The position numbers were made by a program, and so were the translations under genes. The notes beneath the pieces are model-generated. The model was not told where the DNA came from. It saw only the letters and a program-made list of their open reading frames with translations, and searched no databases. Source: Sphingobacteriia bacterium RIFOXYC2_FULL_35_18 (GTDB taxonomy: Bacteria; Bacteroidota; Bacteroidia; Chitinophagales; Chitinophagaceae). From it: a stretch of 64,000 nucleotides of DNA. Shown in pieces: positions 18,673 through 28,355 of this stretch; position 1 is the first letter of the stretch, and every line of letters begins with the position of its first letter. The stretch spans positions 62,603-126,602 of the forward strand of contig MIAG01000009.1 of the NCBI GenBank assembly GCA_001829005.1, in the 5' to 3' direction.

Positions 18673-21600
18673 ATGCGTATGAAACAGATGCTGGCACTAT
18701 TTATAGCCATGGTTTTTTTATGGTCATGTAAAAATCAGTCTAAAGAGACTCTATTTGAAGAAGTGAAAACCAATATTCAGTTTACGAACACGTTAACTGA
18801 GTCTGATGCATTTAATGTATTTAAGTACCGTAATTTTTATAATGGTGGCGGAGTTGCAACAGGTGATTTAAATAATGATGGATTACCTGAAGTGTTTTTT
18901 ACAGCCAATCAAAGTGCCAATAAATTATATTTAAACAAAGGCAATTTTGAATTTGAAGACATTACGCAAAAAGCCGGAATTACTTATGATGGAGAATGGA
19001 GTACAGGGGTAGTGTTTGTAGATATTAATGCAGACGGGTGGTTGGATATATATGTTTGCAATGCAGGAAATATGTTGCAAAAAGAAAAGCGAAAGAACAA
19101 ACTATACCTCAATAATAAAAACAATACATTCACAGAATCTGCGGCGAGTTATGGCTTAGACAATGATGGTTACTCTACACAAGCCAGTTTTTTTGATTAT
19201 GATTTAGATGGTGACCTTGATTGTTTTTTGGTGAACAATAGTCCAATTCCTGTAAATACATTGAATTACGCCAATATGCGTAATATACCGGATGCTGAAG
19301 CGCCTTTTGCGGAATTTTTAAAAGGAGGCGGTGATCATTTATATAAAAACGAGAATGGCAAATACATAGAAGTTACAAAGGAAGCAGGAATCTATGGTAG
19401 TATTATCAGCTTCGGCTTAGGGGTTACTGTGGGGGATGTTAATTTAGATGGATATCCTGATGTATATGTATCCAACGATTTTTTTGAGAAAGATTATTTG
19501 TACATCAATCAAAAGAATGGGACGTTTAAAGATGAATTGTCTAGTAGAACGCAACATATTAGTTTCTCCTCAATGGGAGCAGATTTGCAAGACATTAATA
19601 ATGATGGCAAGCCAGATATTTTTACTACAGATATGTTGCCAGGGGATGATTATAGATTAAAAACCAATACTTCTTTTGAAGGATATGATGCGTACATGCT
19701 CAAAAAAAATCAGGACTTTTTTAATCAGTTTACGCAAAATGCATTGCAAGTTAACAATGGAGAAGGTAAGTTTTTAGAGACCGCATTTTATAGCGGAGTT
19801 GCAGCAAGTGATTGGAGTTGGGGAGCATTGATGTTTGATGCAGACAACGATGGATTGGCAGATATTTTAGTTTGTAATGGAATTTATAGAGATGTAACTG
19901 ATCAAGATTTTATTGACTTTTTTGCGAATGATGTAGTGAATCAAATGGTATTAAATGGCAAAAAAGAAGCGGTTAATAATGTAATTGATAAAATGCCATC
20001 TGTTCCCATTCCTAATAGTATGTTTAAGAACCAAGGTAATCTTAGGTTTACCAATGAAAGTACCAATTGGGGTTTAGATAAGCCTAGTTTTTCGAATGGG
20101 GCGGCTTATGCAGATTTAGACAATGATGGCGACTTAGATTTAATCGTAAACAATGTTAACCAATTAGCAACCGTATATAAGAATAAAAGTAGAGATCAAA
20201 ATAAAGATGGCTTTTTATCGGTCGAATTAAAATATCAGGGCGCTAACCCATTTGCAATTGGAAGTACAATAAAACTATTTCAAAATAATCAAGTTATAAC
20301 CAGAGAGCTCATACCTAGTAAGGGCTTTCAGAGTTCAGTAGAGTATAAGCAAACCATTGGAGTAGGAAAATCAACGCCAGACTCTATGCAAATTATATGG
20401 CCTAATAGAGCCATTACTACTTTACAAAAGCCGGCAATTAATCAGTTGCATAAAATTGTATACGATATTTCTACTGCAAAGCCTCTTGTGCCCAATGCAG
20501 AAAAAACTGAAACGGCACTATTCCAAGAAACAGCATTACAATTAAACAAACATAACGAAGACGATCATGTAGACTTTTATATTGAAAGAAATATTCCTTT
20601 TATGCTCAGTAAATTGGGACCAAAAGGAGCAACTGCAGATATTAATAAAGATGGATTAGAAGATCTATTTATTGGAGGAGCCAATGGACAGGCCAGTCAG
20701 CTTTATATTCAAGCAAGCAATGGATTTAAATTGCAGCAGATACCTGATTTTGAAAAATATAAATTTACCGATGTAACTGCAGCATTTTTCTTTGATGCAG
20801 ATCAAGATGGAGACCAAGATTTATTTGTAGGAGGAGGTGGGAATACAGCCCCAGCTGCTTCAGATATTTATCAGAATCAATTGTATTTGAATGATGGGAA
20901 AGGCGGCTTTGCATTAAAGTCGGGAAGTTTCTTAATCAGTCATACCAATTGCGGAATTGCCATTCCATTAGACTACGATAAAGATGGGAAATTAGATATT
21001 TTTATTGGCAGTAGGAGTGAACCTCAACAATACGGCATTGCTCCTAAGAGCTTTTTATATCATAACGAAGGGAATGGAAATTTTAAAGAAGTAAGTGCTA
21101 CAGTAGCTCCTTTTTTAATGAATTTGGGAATGATCACAGGAGCTGTATATGCCAATGTGATGGGTTCCGCAGAACCTGAGTTGGTTATTACGGGTGAGTG
21201 GATGTATCCACATATTTATACTTTTAATGGCAAGCAATTCATTGAACAAAAATCTGGTTTAGAAAAACAGTTGGGATGGTGGCAAACAGTTGTTGCTGCC
21301 GATATTGACAATGATGGAGATACCGATTTAGTATTGGGAAATTTGGGAGAGAATTTTTATTTGCGTGCAAGCACCAATGCGCCAGTGAAAGTATTCTTGA
21401 AAGATTTTGATAAGAATGGCACTATTGAAAAAATATTCAGCCATACTATTAACGGAGAAGATATGCCGGTTTTTTTAAAGAAAGACATAACCGAACAGCT
21501 TCCTGCCCTGAAAAAAGAAAATTTAAAGCACCAAGATTTTGCTCCCAAAACAATGCAAGCTTTATTCCCCAATAATCTTTCCGATGCAACAGTATTAACA

Positions 21601-21990
21601 GTAAATACCGCAGCTTCCATTATTGCCATTAATAATAGTAATAAAGGATTTGCCATTCAATCGTTGCCTTATCAATTACAGTTGTCTAGCATACAGGCAT
21701 TAATAGTAGATGATATCAATAATGATGGGAATAAAGATATTCTAGCAACAGGTAACTTTTTTGATTTATTGCCACAGTTCTGTAGTGTTGATGCATCTTA
21801 TGGAAATCTATTATTAGGGAATGGCAAAGGAGGCTTTATTGTTGCCACGCCTCAACAGTCTGGAATTAGCATAAATGGACAAATAAAGCAAGTATTGCCT
21901 TTACAAATGAAAAACCAACCTGGTTATTTGTTCTTACAGAATAACCAGTATCCTGTGTATTTACGCAAAACAAGTGTAGGAAAAAAATAG
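18673..21990 (+). CDS. Giant FG-GAP/VCBS-ASPIC lipoprotein (CRTAC1-like), copy 1
   Basis: 1105 residues. Lipobox with Cys19 (FLWSC), so a surface or periplasmic lipoprotein. Two arrays of calcium-binding FG-GAP/VCBS repeats with DxNxDGxxD loops (DLNNDGLPEVFF, DINADGWLDIYV, DLDNDGDLDLIV, DINKDGLEDLFI) flank a middle ASPIC/UnbV-like segment at about residues 525-595 (AIGSTIKLF...QIIWPNRA). This architecture forms one or two beta-propellers that bind ligands or protein partners; no enzyme activity is evident. It follows SusCD and is followed directly by a paralogue, so it is probably a surface accessory of that system. Confidence 0.85.
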   Translation: MRMKQMLALFIAMVFLWSCKNQSKETLFEEVKTNIQFTNTLTESDAFNVFKYRNFYNGGGVATGDLNNDGLPEVFFTANQSANKLYLNKGNFEFEDITQKAGITYDGEWSTGVVFVDINADGWLDIYVCNAGNMLQKEKRKNKLYLNNKNNTFTESAASYGLDNDGYSTQASFFDYDLDGDLDCFLVNNSPIPVNTLNYANMRNIPDAEAPFAEFLKGGGDHLYKNENGKYIEVTKEAGIYGSIISFGLGVTVGDVNLDGYPDVYVSNDFFEKDYLYINQKNGTFKDELSSRTQHISFSSMGADLQDINNDGKPDIFTTDMLPGDDYRLKTNTSFEGYDAYMLKKNQDFFNQFTQNALQVNNGEGKFLETAFYSGVAASDWSWGALMFDADNDGLADILVCNGIYRDVTDQDFIDFFANDVVNQMVLNGKKEAVNNVIDKMPSVPIPNSMFKNQGNLRFTNESTNWGLDKPSFSNGAAYADLDNDGDLDLIVNNVNQLATVYKNKSRDQNKDGFLSVELKYQGANPFAIGSTIKLFQNNQVITRELIPSKGFQSSVEYKQTIGVGKSTPDSMQIIWPNRAITTLQKPAINQLHKIVYDISTAKPLVPNAEKTETALFQETALQLNKHNEDDHVDFYIERNIPFMLSKLGPKGATADINKDGLEDLFIGGANGQASQLYIQASNGFKLQQIPDFEKYKFTDVTAAFFFDADQDGDQDLFVGGGGNTAPAASDIYQNQLYLNDGKGGFALKSGSFLISHTNCGIAIPLDYDKDGKLDIFIGSRSEPQQYGIAPKSFLYHNEGNGNFKEVSATVAPFLMNLGMITGAVYANVMGSAEPELVITGEWMYPHIYTFNGKQFIEQKSGLEKQLGWWQTVVAADIDNDGDTDLVLGNLGENFYLRASTNAPVKVFLKDFDKNGTIEKIFSHTINGEDMPVFLKKDITEQLPALKKENLKHQDFAPKTMQALFPNNLSDATVLTVNTAASIIAINNSNKGFAIQSLPYQLQLSSIQALIVDDINNDGNKDILATGNFFDLLPQFCSVDASYGNLLLGNGKGGFIVATPQQSGISINGQIKQVLPLQMKNQPGYLFLQNNQYPVYLRKTSVGKK

Positions 21991-21995
21991 TGAAT

Positions 21996-24900
21996 ATGAG
22001 GAAATTTGATTTGATATTATGGTTTCTTGGAAGTATTTGCTTCGGTTTTATTGCATGTAAGAATCAAAATGGGGAGAGTGTATTTACTCCAATTTCATCT
22101 GATAAAACTGGATTGGATTTTACGAACACGCTTACACCAACTCCCGCATTTAATCTGTTCTCGTATATGTATTACTATAATGGAGCAGGAGTAGGAGCAG
22201 GTGATTTTAATAATGATGGAAAGATAGATTTATTTTTTGCAGCCAATCAGCAGGCCAATCGATTATACTTGAATAAAGGACAAATGCAGTTTGAAGATAT
22301 AACAACTGCAGCAGGGGTACCAAATGATGCGGCATGGAGTACAGGAGTGTCAGTGGTAGATATTAATAATGATGGGTTACTCGATATTTATGTTTGCAGA
22401 GTAGGTAATTACAAGGTATTGAAAGGAAAAAATCAGTTATTGGTTTGTACTGGTGTAGATGAAAAAGGAATACCCCATTATCAAGATCAAGCAACACAAT
22501 ACGGGTTAGATTTTTCTGGATTTAGTACACAAGCTGCTTTTTTAGATTATGATGGAGACGGAGACCTCGATTTATTTTTACTGAATCACTCAGTTAATCA
22601 TGATGGCAATTACGCGCCAAGAAAAAATTTTGAAAACACATTCGATTCTTTAGCAGGACAAAAATTTTATCGCAACGATTCCAAAATAAATTCAGGAAGA
22701 ATAACCGATGTAAGATTTACAGATATTACAAGAACCGTAGGTATCAATGGATCTAAAATTGGTTATGGCTTAGGGGTTGCAATAGCAGATATCAATTTAG
22801 ATGGATGGCCAGATATATATGTAGGGAATGATTTTCATGAGAATGATTATTTATACATCAATAATCAAAAAGGACAGTTTGAAGAAAAGGGAAGAAAGCA
22901 ATTAATGCATACCAGTCAATTCACAATGGGGGTAGACATTGCAGATGCCAATAACGATGGGCTTCCTGAAATTGTTTCTATGGATATGCTACCATATGAA
23001 TCGTATATGCTCAGAAGGTCATTGTCTGAAGACGATTACAATATTTTTCAAAATAAATTGGCATTTGGTTATACCTACCAGTACGCTAGAAATAATTTAC
23101 AATATAATCGAGGGAATGGGCAATTTAGTGAAGTAGGTCAATATGCAGGTATTCATGCAACCGATTGGAGCTGGGCATCATTGTGGATGGATTTTAATAA
23201 TGATGGAAATAAAGACTTATTTGTATCAAATGGAATACCCAAGAGAATGAATGATATTGATTATATCAATTTTGTATCTGGAGAAGCCTTGCAAGAAAAA
23301 TTAAAGAACAATAGTTTAGAAAGTAAAGACCTAACCTTAATTAACCAGTTTCCAGAAATAAAAATTCCCAATCAATTTTTCTTGAATAAAGGGTCGTTGA
23401 GTTTTAATAATATCAGTAGTGATATTAACAATAACCCAAATAGTTTTTCCAACGGAGCAGTTTATGCAGATTTAGACAATGATGGCGATTTGGATATTGT
23501 AGTCAATAATATTAATGACCCAGTACTTGTATATCAAAACAATACCAATAAAGATACTATCGCTAATAATTATGCAATAATTGAATTAGTGGGTTCAGCA
23601 GAAAATCGTTTTGCAGTAGGAGCGAAGCTGTTGGTATATGCAAAAGATAAAGTGTATTCACACGAGCAGTTTCCGGTACATGGTTTTTTATCTAGTATGC
23701 AAACCTCATTAATGGTAGGTCTTCATGAAATTAAACCAGATTCTGTTTTACTGATTTGGCCTGATCAAAGTTTTCAACGAATTCAATTAAAAGTGGGAAG
23801 AACACAGAAAATAATTTATCAAGCTGGTTTACCTAAATATAATTTTGAAATTAATGGGTTTGATCAACAAAAGAAAGTTCCTTCTTATTTTGAAGATATT
23901 ACCGAGGCAACAGGATTGAATTACCAGCATCAAGAAAACCCTTTTAATGAATTTGATCGAGAACCGTTGATTCCTTATATGAATTCTGCTGAGGGACCAG
24001 CTTTGGCAATTGCAGACATAAATGGCGATGGGTTAGAAGATGTTTTTATAGGAGCATCCAAAACATTTCACAATGCAGTATATCTACAACTAGCAAATGG
24101 AAAATTTAAAGCAATGCCACAGCCAGCATTGTTACAAGATTCTATGTGGGAAAATACAGATGCCATTTGGGCTGATGTAAATAAAGATGGGTCAAATGAT
24201 TTAATTATTGCAAGTGGCGGTAACGAATATTATGGGGAAGATGCTCATTTATTGCCTCTCTTATATTTAAATGATGGTAAAGGAAATTTAACTCGAAAAG
24301 CAGATGCATTCAAAGCCATCTATACTACACAGAGTCAAATTGTGGCAGATGATATAAATGGAGATGGACATATTGATTTATTTATAGCAGGAAGAGTTGA
24401 GCCCTGGAAATATGGAGTTGCGCCTAGGAGTTATTTGTTACAGAATGATGGCACTGGAATGTTTACAGATGTAACCAGTAGTTATTCGTCATCTTTACTA
24501 AATCCAGGGATGATTACAGATGCCCAATTTGTAGACTTAAATAAAGATGGGAGTAAAGATTTGTTGTTGAGTAGTGCATGGGGAACTATTGATGCTTTTA
24601 TTAAAAAAGGAAATAAGTACGAGAAACAAACCCTATTGAATCAAACCGGATGGTGGCAATCACTTACTGTAACAGATATTAATGAAGATGGCAATCTTGA
24701 CATCATTGCAGGTAATTTTGGTTTGAATAGCCGATTAAAAGCGAGTGAACAGGAGCCAGTAAGAATGTATGTTAATGATTTTGATAATAATGGCAGAGCA
24801 GAGCAAGTAATTACCTATTATTTAAGAGGGAAAGAAATGCCCTTTGCTAGTAAAATTCAATTAGAAAAATCTTTGCCTGTTTTAAAGAAGAAATTTCTTT

Positions 24901-25379
24901 ACGCAGAAGATTTTGCAAAAGCTTCATTAGATCAATTATTTGATTCAGATAAACTGAACAAATCGCTTCAATTGAAAGCAACTCAATTTGCAAACATTAT
25001 TTTAATCAATAAAGGCAAGGGGAAATTTGAACCAGTTGAAATGCCTATGAATGCTCAGTTGAGTAATTATAGAGTAGTAATTCCATTTAAAGGAATTACG
25101 AAAAAGCAACAGTTGGCGCAAAGTACTAGTCGAGCAAATATGGGGAACAATTATTTACTCTTAGGAAATTTTGGTTACAACAATATTGAAATAGGAAGGC
25201 AAGATGCAGACTTTGGTACATTATTGGAATGGAATCAACAAGGAAGTCCTGAAGCTTCTGCAATGAAAATGCTAATAGAAGGTGAAGTAAGAAATGCAGC
25301 TCCAATTAGCATAGCTAATGCCCAGTGTTGGATACTAGCTAAAAATAATGGCGCATTGCAAGTGCTGAAGCTCCAGTAA
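21996..25379 (+). CDS. Giant FG-GAP/VCBS-ASPIC lipoprotein (CRTAC1-like), copy 2
   Basis: 1127 residues from ATG 21996; a GTG at 21990 overlapping the previous stop is the alternative. Lipobox FIAC with Cys21. Same design as copy 1, including the shared N-terminal pattern FTNTLT-x3-AFN-x-F-x-Y, FG-GAP loops (DFNNDGKIDLFF, DINNDGLLDIYV, DLDNDGDLDIVV), an ASPIC-like middle (residues about 539-602) and a second propeller array. The pair is an old tandem duplication: layout is identical but sequence divergence is large. It ends one base before the stop of the convergent SRPBCC gene. Confidence 0.85.
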   Translation: MRKFDLILWFLGSICFGFIACKNQNGESVFTPISSDKTGLDFTNTLTPTPAFNLFSYMYYYNGAGVGAGDFNNDGKIDLFFAANQQANRLYLNKGQMQFEDITTAAGVPNDAAWSTGVSVVDINNDGLLDIYVCRVGNYKVLKGKNQLLVCTGVDEKGIPHYQDQATQYGLDFSGFSTQAAFLDYDGDGDLDLFLLNHSVNHDGNYAPRKNFENTFDSLAGQKFYRNDSKINSGRITDVRFTDITRTVGINGSKIGYGLGVAIADINLDGWPDIYVGNDFHENDYLYINNQKGQFEEKGRKQLMHTSQFTMGVDIADANNDGLPEIVSMDMLPYESYMLRRSLSEDDYNIFQNKLAFGYTYQYARNNLQYNRGNGQFSEVGQYAGIHATDWSWASLWMDFNNDGNKDLFVSNGIPKRMNDIDYINFVSGEALQEKLKNNSLESKDLTLINQFPEIKIPNQFFLNKGSLSFNNISSDINNNPNSFSNGAVYADLDNDGDLDIVVNNINDPVLVYQNNTNKDTIANNYAIIELVGSAENRFAVGAKLLVYAKDKVYSHEQFPVHGFLSSMQTSLMVGLHEIKPDSVLLIWPDQSFQRIQLKVGRTQKIIYQAGLPKYNFEINGFDQQKKVPSYFEDITEATGLNYQHQENPFNEFDREPLIPYMNSAEGPALAIADINGDGLEDVFIGASKTFHNAVYLQLANGKFKAMPQPALLQDSMWENTDAIWADVNKDGSNDLIIASGGNEYYGEDAHLLPLLYLNDGKGNLTRKADAFKAIYTTQSQIVADDINGDGHIDLFIAGRVEPWKYGVAPRSYLLQNDGTGMFTDVTSSYSSSLLNPGMITDAQFVDLNKDGSKDLLLSSAWGTIDAFIKKGNKYEKQTLLNQTGWWQSLTVTDINEDGNLDIIAGNFGLNSRLKASEQEPVRMYVNDFDNNGRAEQVITYYLRGKEMPFASKIQLEKSLPVLKKKFLYAEDFAKASLDQLFDSDKLNKSLQLKATQFANIILINKGKGKFEPVEMPMNAQLSNYRVVIPFKGITKKQQLAQSTSRANMGNNYLLLGNFGYNNIEIGRQDADFGTLLEWNQQGSPEASAMKMLIEGEVRNAAPISIANAQCWILAKNNGALQVLKLQ

Positions 25380-25380
25380 A

Positions 25381-26307
25381 TTATTCATAAACAGGATAGT
25401 TAATGGTTGTTCTCCACTTAGTACTGTCTCTAAAGGTTCTTCTATTGGTAATAAGTCTTTCAAAAGAAATAGCAGGACTGGTTTTGCGATAGTCTTGCAC
25501 ATAGTTTTTCACCGCTTCATTGCATTTTTGAATAACGGTTTTGTCACCAGTTACTTCACAAACTACAACATTACCCAGCATCATATTTTTGAGCATGAAT
25601 TTTCCATTTGAAGGGATATCTCTTTCAGTAGCCACTGCAACCATTAGCGTATAATTAGTAGAATCTTCTTTAAAAATATTCATGATAGGAAAGTTCACAA
25701 TCTTTACTTCAACACCATCTATAAACTCGTTCACCTCATCTATAAGCGCATAAATTTCGTCTGTAGTTGGTTCATGATCATATATTTGTTTAGTAGACAC
25801 ATAGGAAGAGTTGGGTACTTTTTGCATTCCAATAGGGTACCCATAAACCTTTAATACATCAGAAAAATAATCCTGTATTTGATAAAGCAATCTTTTACTA
25901 TCGTCTTCTGCTGCATTTAATGATAGAAATTGTTTAAAGCGTAAAATGGGATTGAAGGAAAGCTTCATTACCGTATTCAATGTAAAATCGGTACGAGCAT
26001 TTTTACCAGCAATGAAAGAAAAATCAAGGCTAATATTCATGTCTTTATTAATCATAGTACCCTTAAACCCATTCATTAACACTTTATGAATGGTAATTGG
26101 TGCTTCGTAATAGAGGTAAGTGGAATCATTTTTTTTGGTGCCTGGGAACCATTTAGCCCATTCTTGTTGGTTGGTCATGACCCTAGTTACTGCATCTACG
26201 GGCATTGGAACAGAGACCGTTTCGGTTGTTACTTTTTCATTGGGTAATAAATACGAAATAATCACAAAAAATAGTACAGGAACCAGTATATACAATCCTT
26301 TTTTCAT
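25381..26307 (-). CDS. SRPBCC plus GyrI-like effector-binding protein, membrane-anchored
   Basis: 308 residues. N-terminal membrane helix (MKKGLYILVPVLFFVIISYLLP), then an SRPBCC/START-like domain (PVDAVTRVMTNQQEWAKWFPG), then from about residue 160 a GyrI-like domain of the kind found in AraC-type effector sensors (MQKVPNSSYVSTKQIYDHEPTTDEIYALIDEVNEFI...). Both folds bind small hydrophobic molecules. There is no DNA-binding domain, so a direct regulatory role is unlikely. It is convergent with the second FG-GAP gene. A TATTTTTG box lies upstream at 26342-26349. Confidence 0.7.
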   Translation of the reverse strand: MKKGLYILVPVLFFVIISYLLPNEKVTTETVSVPMPVDAVTRVMTNQQEWAKWFPGTKKNDSTYLYYEAPITIHKVLMNGFKGTMINKDMNISLDFSFIAGKNARTDFTLNTVMKLSFNPILRFKQFLSLNAAEDDSKRLLYQIQDYFSDVLKVYGYPIGMQKVPNSSYVSTKQIYDHEPTTDEIYALIDEVNEFIDGVEVKIVNFPIMNIFKEDSTNYTLMVAVATERDIPSNGKFMLKNMMLGNVVVCEVTGDKTVIQKCNEAVKNYVQDYRKTSPAISFERLITNRRTFRDSTKWRTTINYPVYE

Positions 26308-26341
26308 TAGGCTAATTAAATATTTATCAATGTTAATACTA

Positions 26342-26349
26342 CAAAAATA
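26342..26349 (-). promoter_or_regulatory. -7 box (TATTTTTG) for the SRPBCC-GyrI gene
   Basis: Matches the Bacteroidota TAnnTTTG -7 element, 34 nt before the ATG at 26307. No clear -33 TTTG is seen. Confidence 0.4.
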
Positions 26350-26389
26350 AATTATTTAAAATGTAAAAATTTAAAGTATTTTTAGGGAA

Positions 26390-26944
26390 CTGAAAAGGAT
26401 TTTTACCATACTATCCCTGTGTTTGCTGCTCTTTAGTTGGGGCGGATACAACCTTTTATTGGATTATTTAGAAACCAAGTCAGATCAAGACTTTCAATCT
26501 AGCTTATTTCAAGATCAATATGATGAGGCCAACTTAATTCATATTAAAATTGCTGCAAGTACCCCCTATGGTTCCAATTCCGAACTGTATGAGAGTGCCA
26601 CGGGAGATGTTGATATAAATGGGGTCACTTATCATTTTGTAAAGCGTCGATTTTTCAAAGATTCATTAGAATTACTTTGCGTACCCAATATCGATAAAAT
26701 CAGTATTCGCAATGCAAGAGATCAATTCTTAAGCTTAGCAGCTAATTTTAATAGTAATACCAATAACGAACAATCAAACAATCAGCATACAGTTCTTAAG
26801 TTCTCATTGTCAGACTTTACAGGTGACCATTGCTTTACCTGGCAGTTTCGTGATGGAGACATTCCTAAAGCCTTTCAATTGAGTAACCCAATGCTTGCTT
26901 TAGCTGATTATACTTCATTCTTAGAGCGTCCGCCTCAAGCCTAA
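26390..26944 (+). CDS. Small secreted protein of unknown function, probable CTG start
   Basis: About 184 residues. The frame has no ATG or GTG near its start. A TTG at 26423 gives MLLFSWGGYN, lacking the positive n-region of a signal peptide. Reading from CTG at 26390 gives MKRIFTILSLCLLLFSWGGYN, a textbook signal peptide, and a stop lies just upstream at 26372, so I prefer 26390. The mature part has no recognised domain; it ends with an FSLSDFTGDHCFTWQFRDGD segment. It is 48 bp before the haloperoxidase-like gene and may share its transcript. Confidence 0.55.
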   Translation: MKRIFTILSLCLLLFSWGGYNLLLDYLETKSDQDFQSSLFQDQYDEANLIHIKIAASTPYGSNSELYESATGDVDINGVTYHFVKRRFFKDSLELLCVPNIDKISIRNARDQFLSLAANFNSNTNNEQSNNQHTVLKFSLSDFTGDHCFTWQFRDGDIPKAFQLSNPMLALADYTSFLERPPQA

Positions 26945-26992
26945 TGCTGGCATATTAAGCATTCCTTTTATTTACTTTTTAATTTTTAAATT

Positions 26993-28321
26993 ATGTTAAA
27001 GCGCTTGGCGGTGCTTGGCTTATTTATTATAGCCTTGATATCTTGCAACAACAATACTGAGTATAAAACTTTTTTACACGACCCTATCTTATTTAGTAAA
27101 ACCGTTCACGAATTGAATACGGTAGTAATGGGAAATAATTTTCCACCTATGGTGGCATCGCGTAATTATGCGTATGCTGCAATAGCCGCTTATGAAGTAA
27201 TGGCAGCAAACAATACAACTAAATACCACTCACTAGGAGGTCAATTAAATGGATTACCCGAAATCAAACTACCTACTACTTCTGAAGATACCGATTGGAA
27301 ATTAGCTGCGCTATTAGCTTATGCTAAAGTGGGTGAGTCGGTTACATTTCCAGAGGGCAGCATGCAAGTTTATACGGATAGTATTTTGGAGTTGGCAAGA
27401 GAAAAGGGCCTTCCGGCTAAAGTGGAGAAAGCTTCAAAAGAATTGGCAGATAGCGTGAGTGTTGCAATAATTAGATGGAGTAAAAAAGACAACTATTTAG
27501 AAACCAGAGGGGCCGAAAAATATACAGTAACCAAGGAGCCAGGAAGATGGGTTCCAACCCCTCCCATGTATGCTTCAGCAGCAGAACCTCATTGGATGGA
27601 AATTAGAACCATGGTGATAGATAGTGCGAGTATTTATGATCCTGTTCCTCCGCCAGTTTTTAATATTAAAGATAAAAACAGTAAGTATTACCAAGAAGTA
27701 ATTGCCATCAAAAATGCAATAGATAGTTTAACCCCTGAACAAAAACATATGGCTGAATTTTGGGATGATAATCCCTTTAAGATGAATGTGACGGGGCATG
27801 TGATGTTTGGAAGTAAAAAGTTTTCTCCTCCAGGTCACTGGATGAGTGTAGTTGGTATTGCTGCTAAGCAAGCAAAGAGTGACTATGCAGAAACCATTTA
27901 CGCAACCACTTCAACTGCTATTGCTTTATTTGACGCATTTATTCAATGCTGGTATGTTAAGTATAAATACAATACAGTACGTCCGGAAACAGTGATTAAT
28001 CAATACATCGATATCAACTGGAGACCCTATTTGCAAACCCCCGCTTTTCCAGAATACACTTGTGGACATTCCACTATTTCTTCTGCAGCAGCAGAAGCCT
28101 TGACCAGTGTATATGGAGATAATTTTGCTTATACAGATTCAACAGAATTAGAATTTGGTATTGCCAATAGAAGTTTCAAATCTTTCCGGCACGCTGCTGA
28201 CGAAAACAATTGGGCCAGATTTTACGGTGGTTTACATTTTCACAATTCCTGTATCATTAGTACAGATATAGGACAAAAAGTAGGTAAGCATATTGCTACT
28301 AAACTAAAAATGAAAAAGTAA
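26993..28321 (+). CDS. Vanadium-dependent haloperoxidase/PAP2-superfamily lipoprotein
   Basis: 442 residues. Lipobox ISC with Cys18. The oxyanion-binding set of the vanadium haloperoxidase/acid phosphatase superfamily is present: KYKYNTVRPETV (Lys and Arg), CGHSTISSAAAEAL (SGH-type motif, here CGH), and RSFKSFRHAADENNWARFYGGLHF (Arg and His). Could be an extracytoplasmic haloperoxidase or a phosphatase; motifs do not separate these, and bacterial relatives are mostly uncharacterised. Cytoplasmic substrates are excluded by the lipid anchor. It lies between a small secreted protein and an outer-membrane barrel, all on the plus strand. Confidence 0.82.
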   Translation: MLKRLAVLGLFIIALISCNNNTEYKTFLHDPILFSKTVHELNTVVMGNNFPPMVASRNYAYAAIAAYEVMAANNTTKYHSLGGQLNGLPEIKLPTTSEDTDWKLAALLAYAKVGESVTFPEGSMQVYTDSILELAREKGLPAKVEKASKELADSVSVAIIRWSKKDNYLETRGAEKYTVTKEPGRWVPTPPMYASAAEPHWMEIRTMVIDSASIYDPVPPPVFNIKDKNSKYYQEVIAIKNAIDSLTPEQKHMAEFWDDNPFKMNVTGHVMFGSKKFSPPGHWMSVVGIAAKQAKSDYAETIYATTSTAIALFDAFIQCWYVKYKYNTVRPETVINQYIDINWRPYLQTPAFPEYTCGHSTISSAAAEALTSVYGDNFAYTDSTELEFGIANRSFKSFRHAADENNWARFYGGLHFHNSCIISTDIGQKVGKHIATKLKMKK

Positions 28322-28355
28322 TCATCATTTATTTATTTCCTAACAGAAATCATTT

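Noticed and set aside
18673..25379. The two FG-GAP genes as one gene split by a frameshift
   Set aside because: Each has its own lipobox signal, full domain set and stop; they are tandem paralogues.
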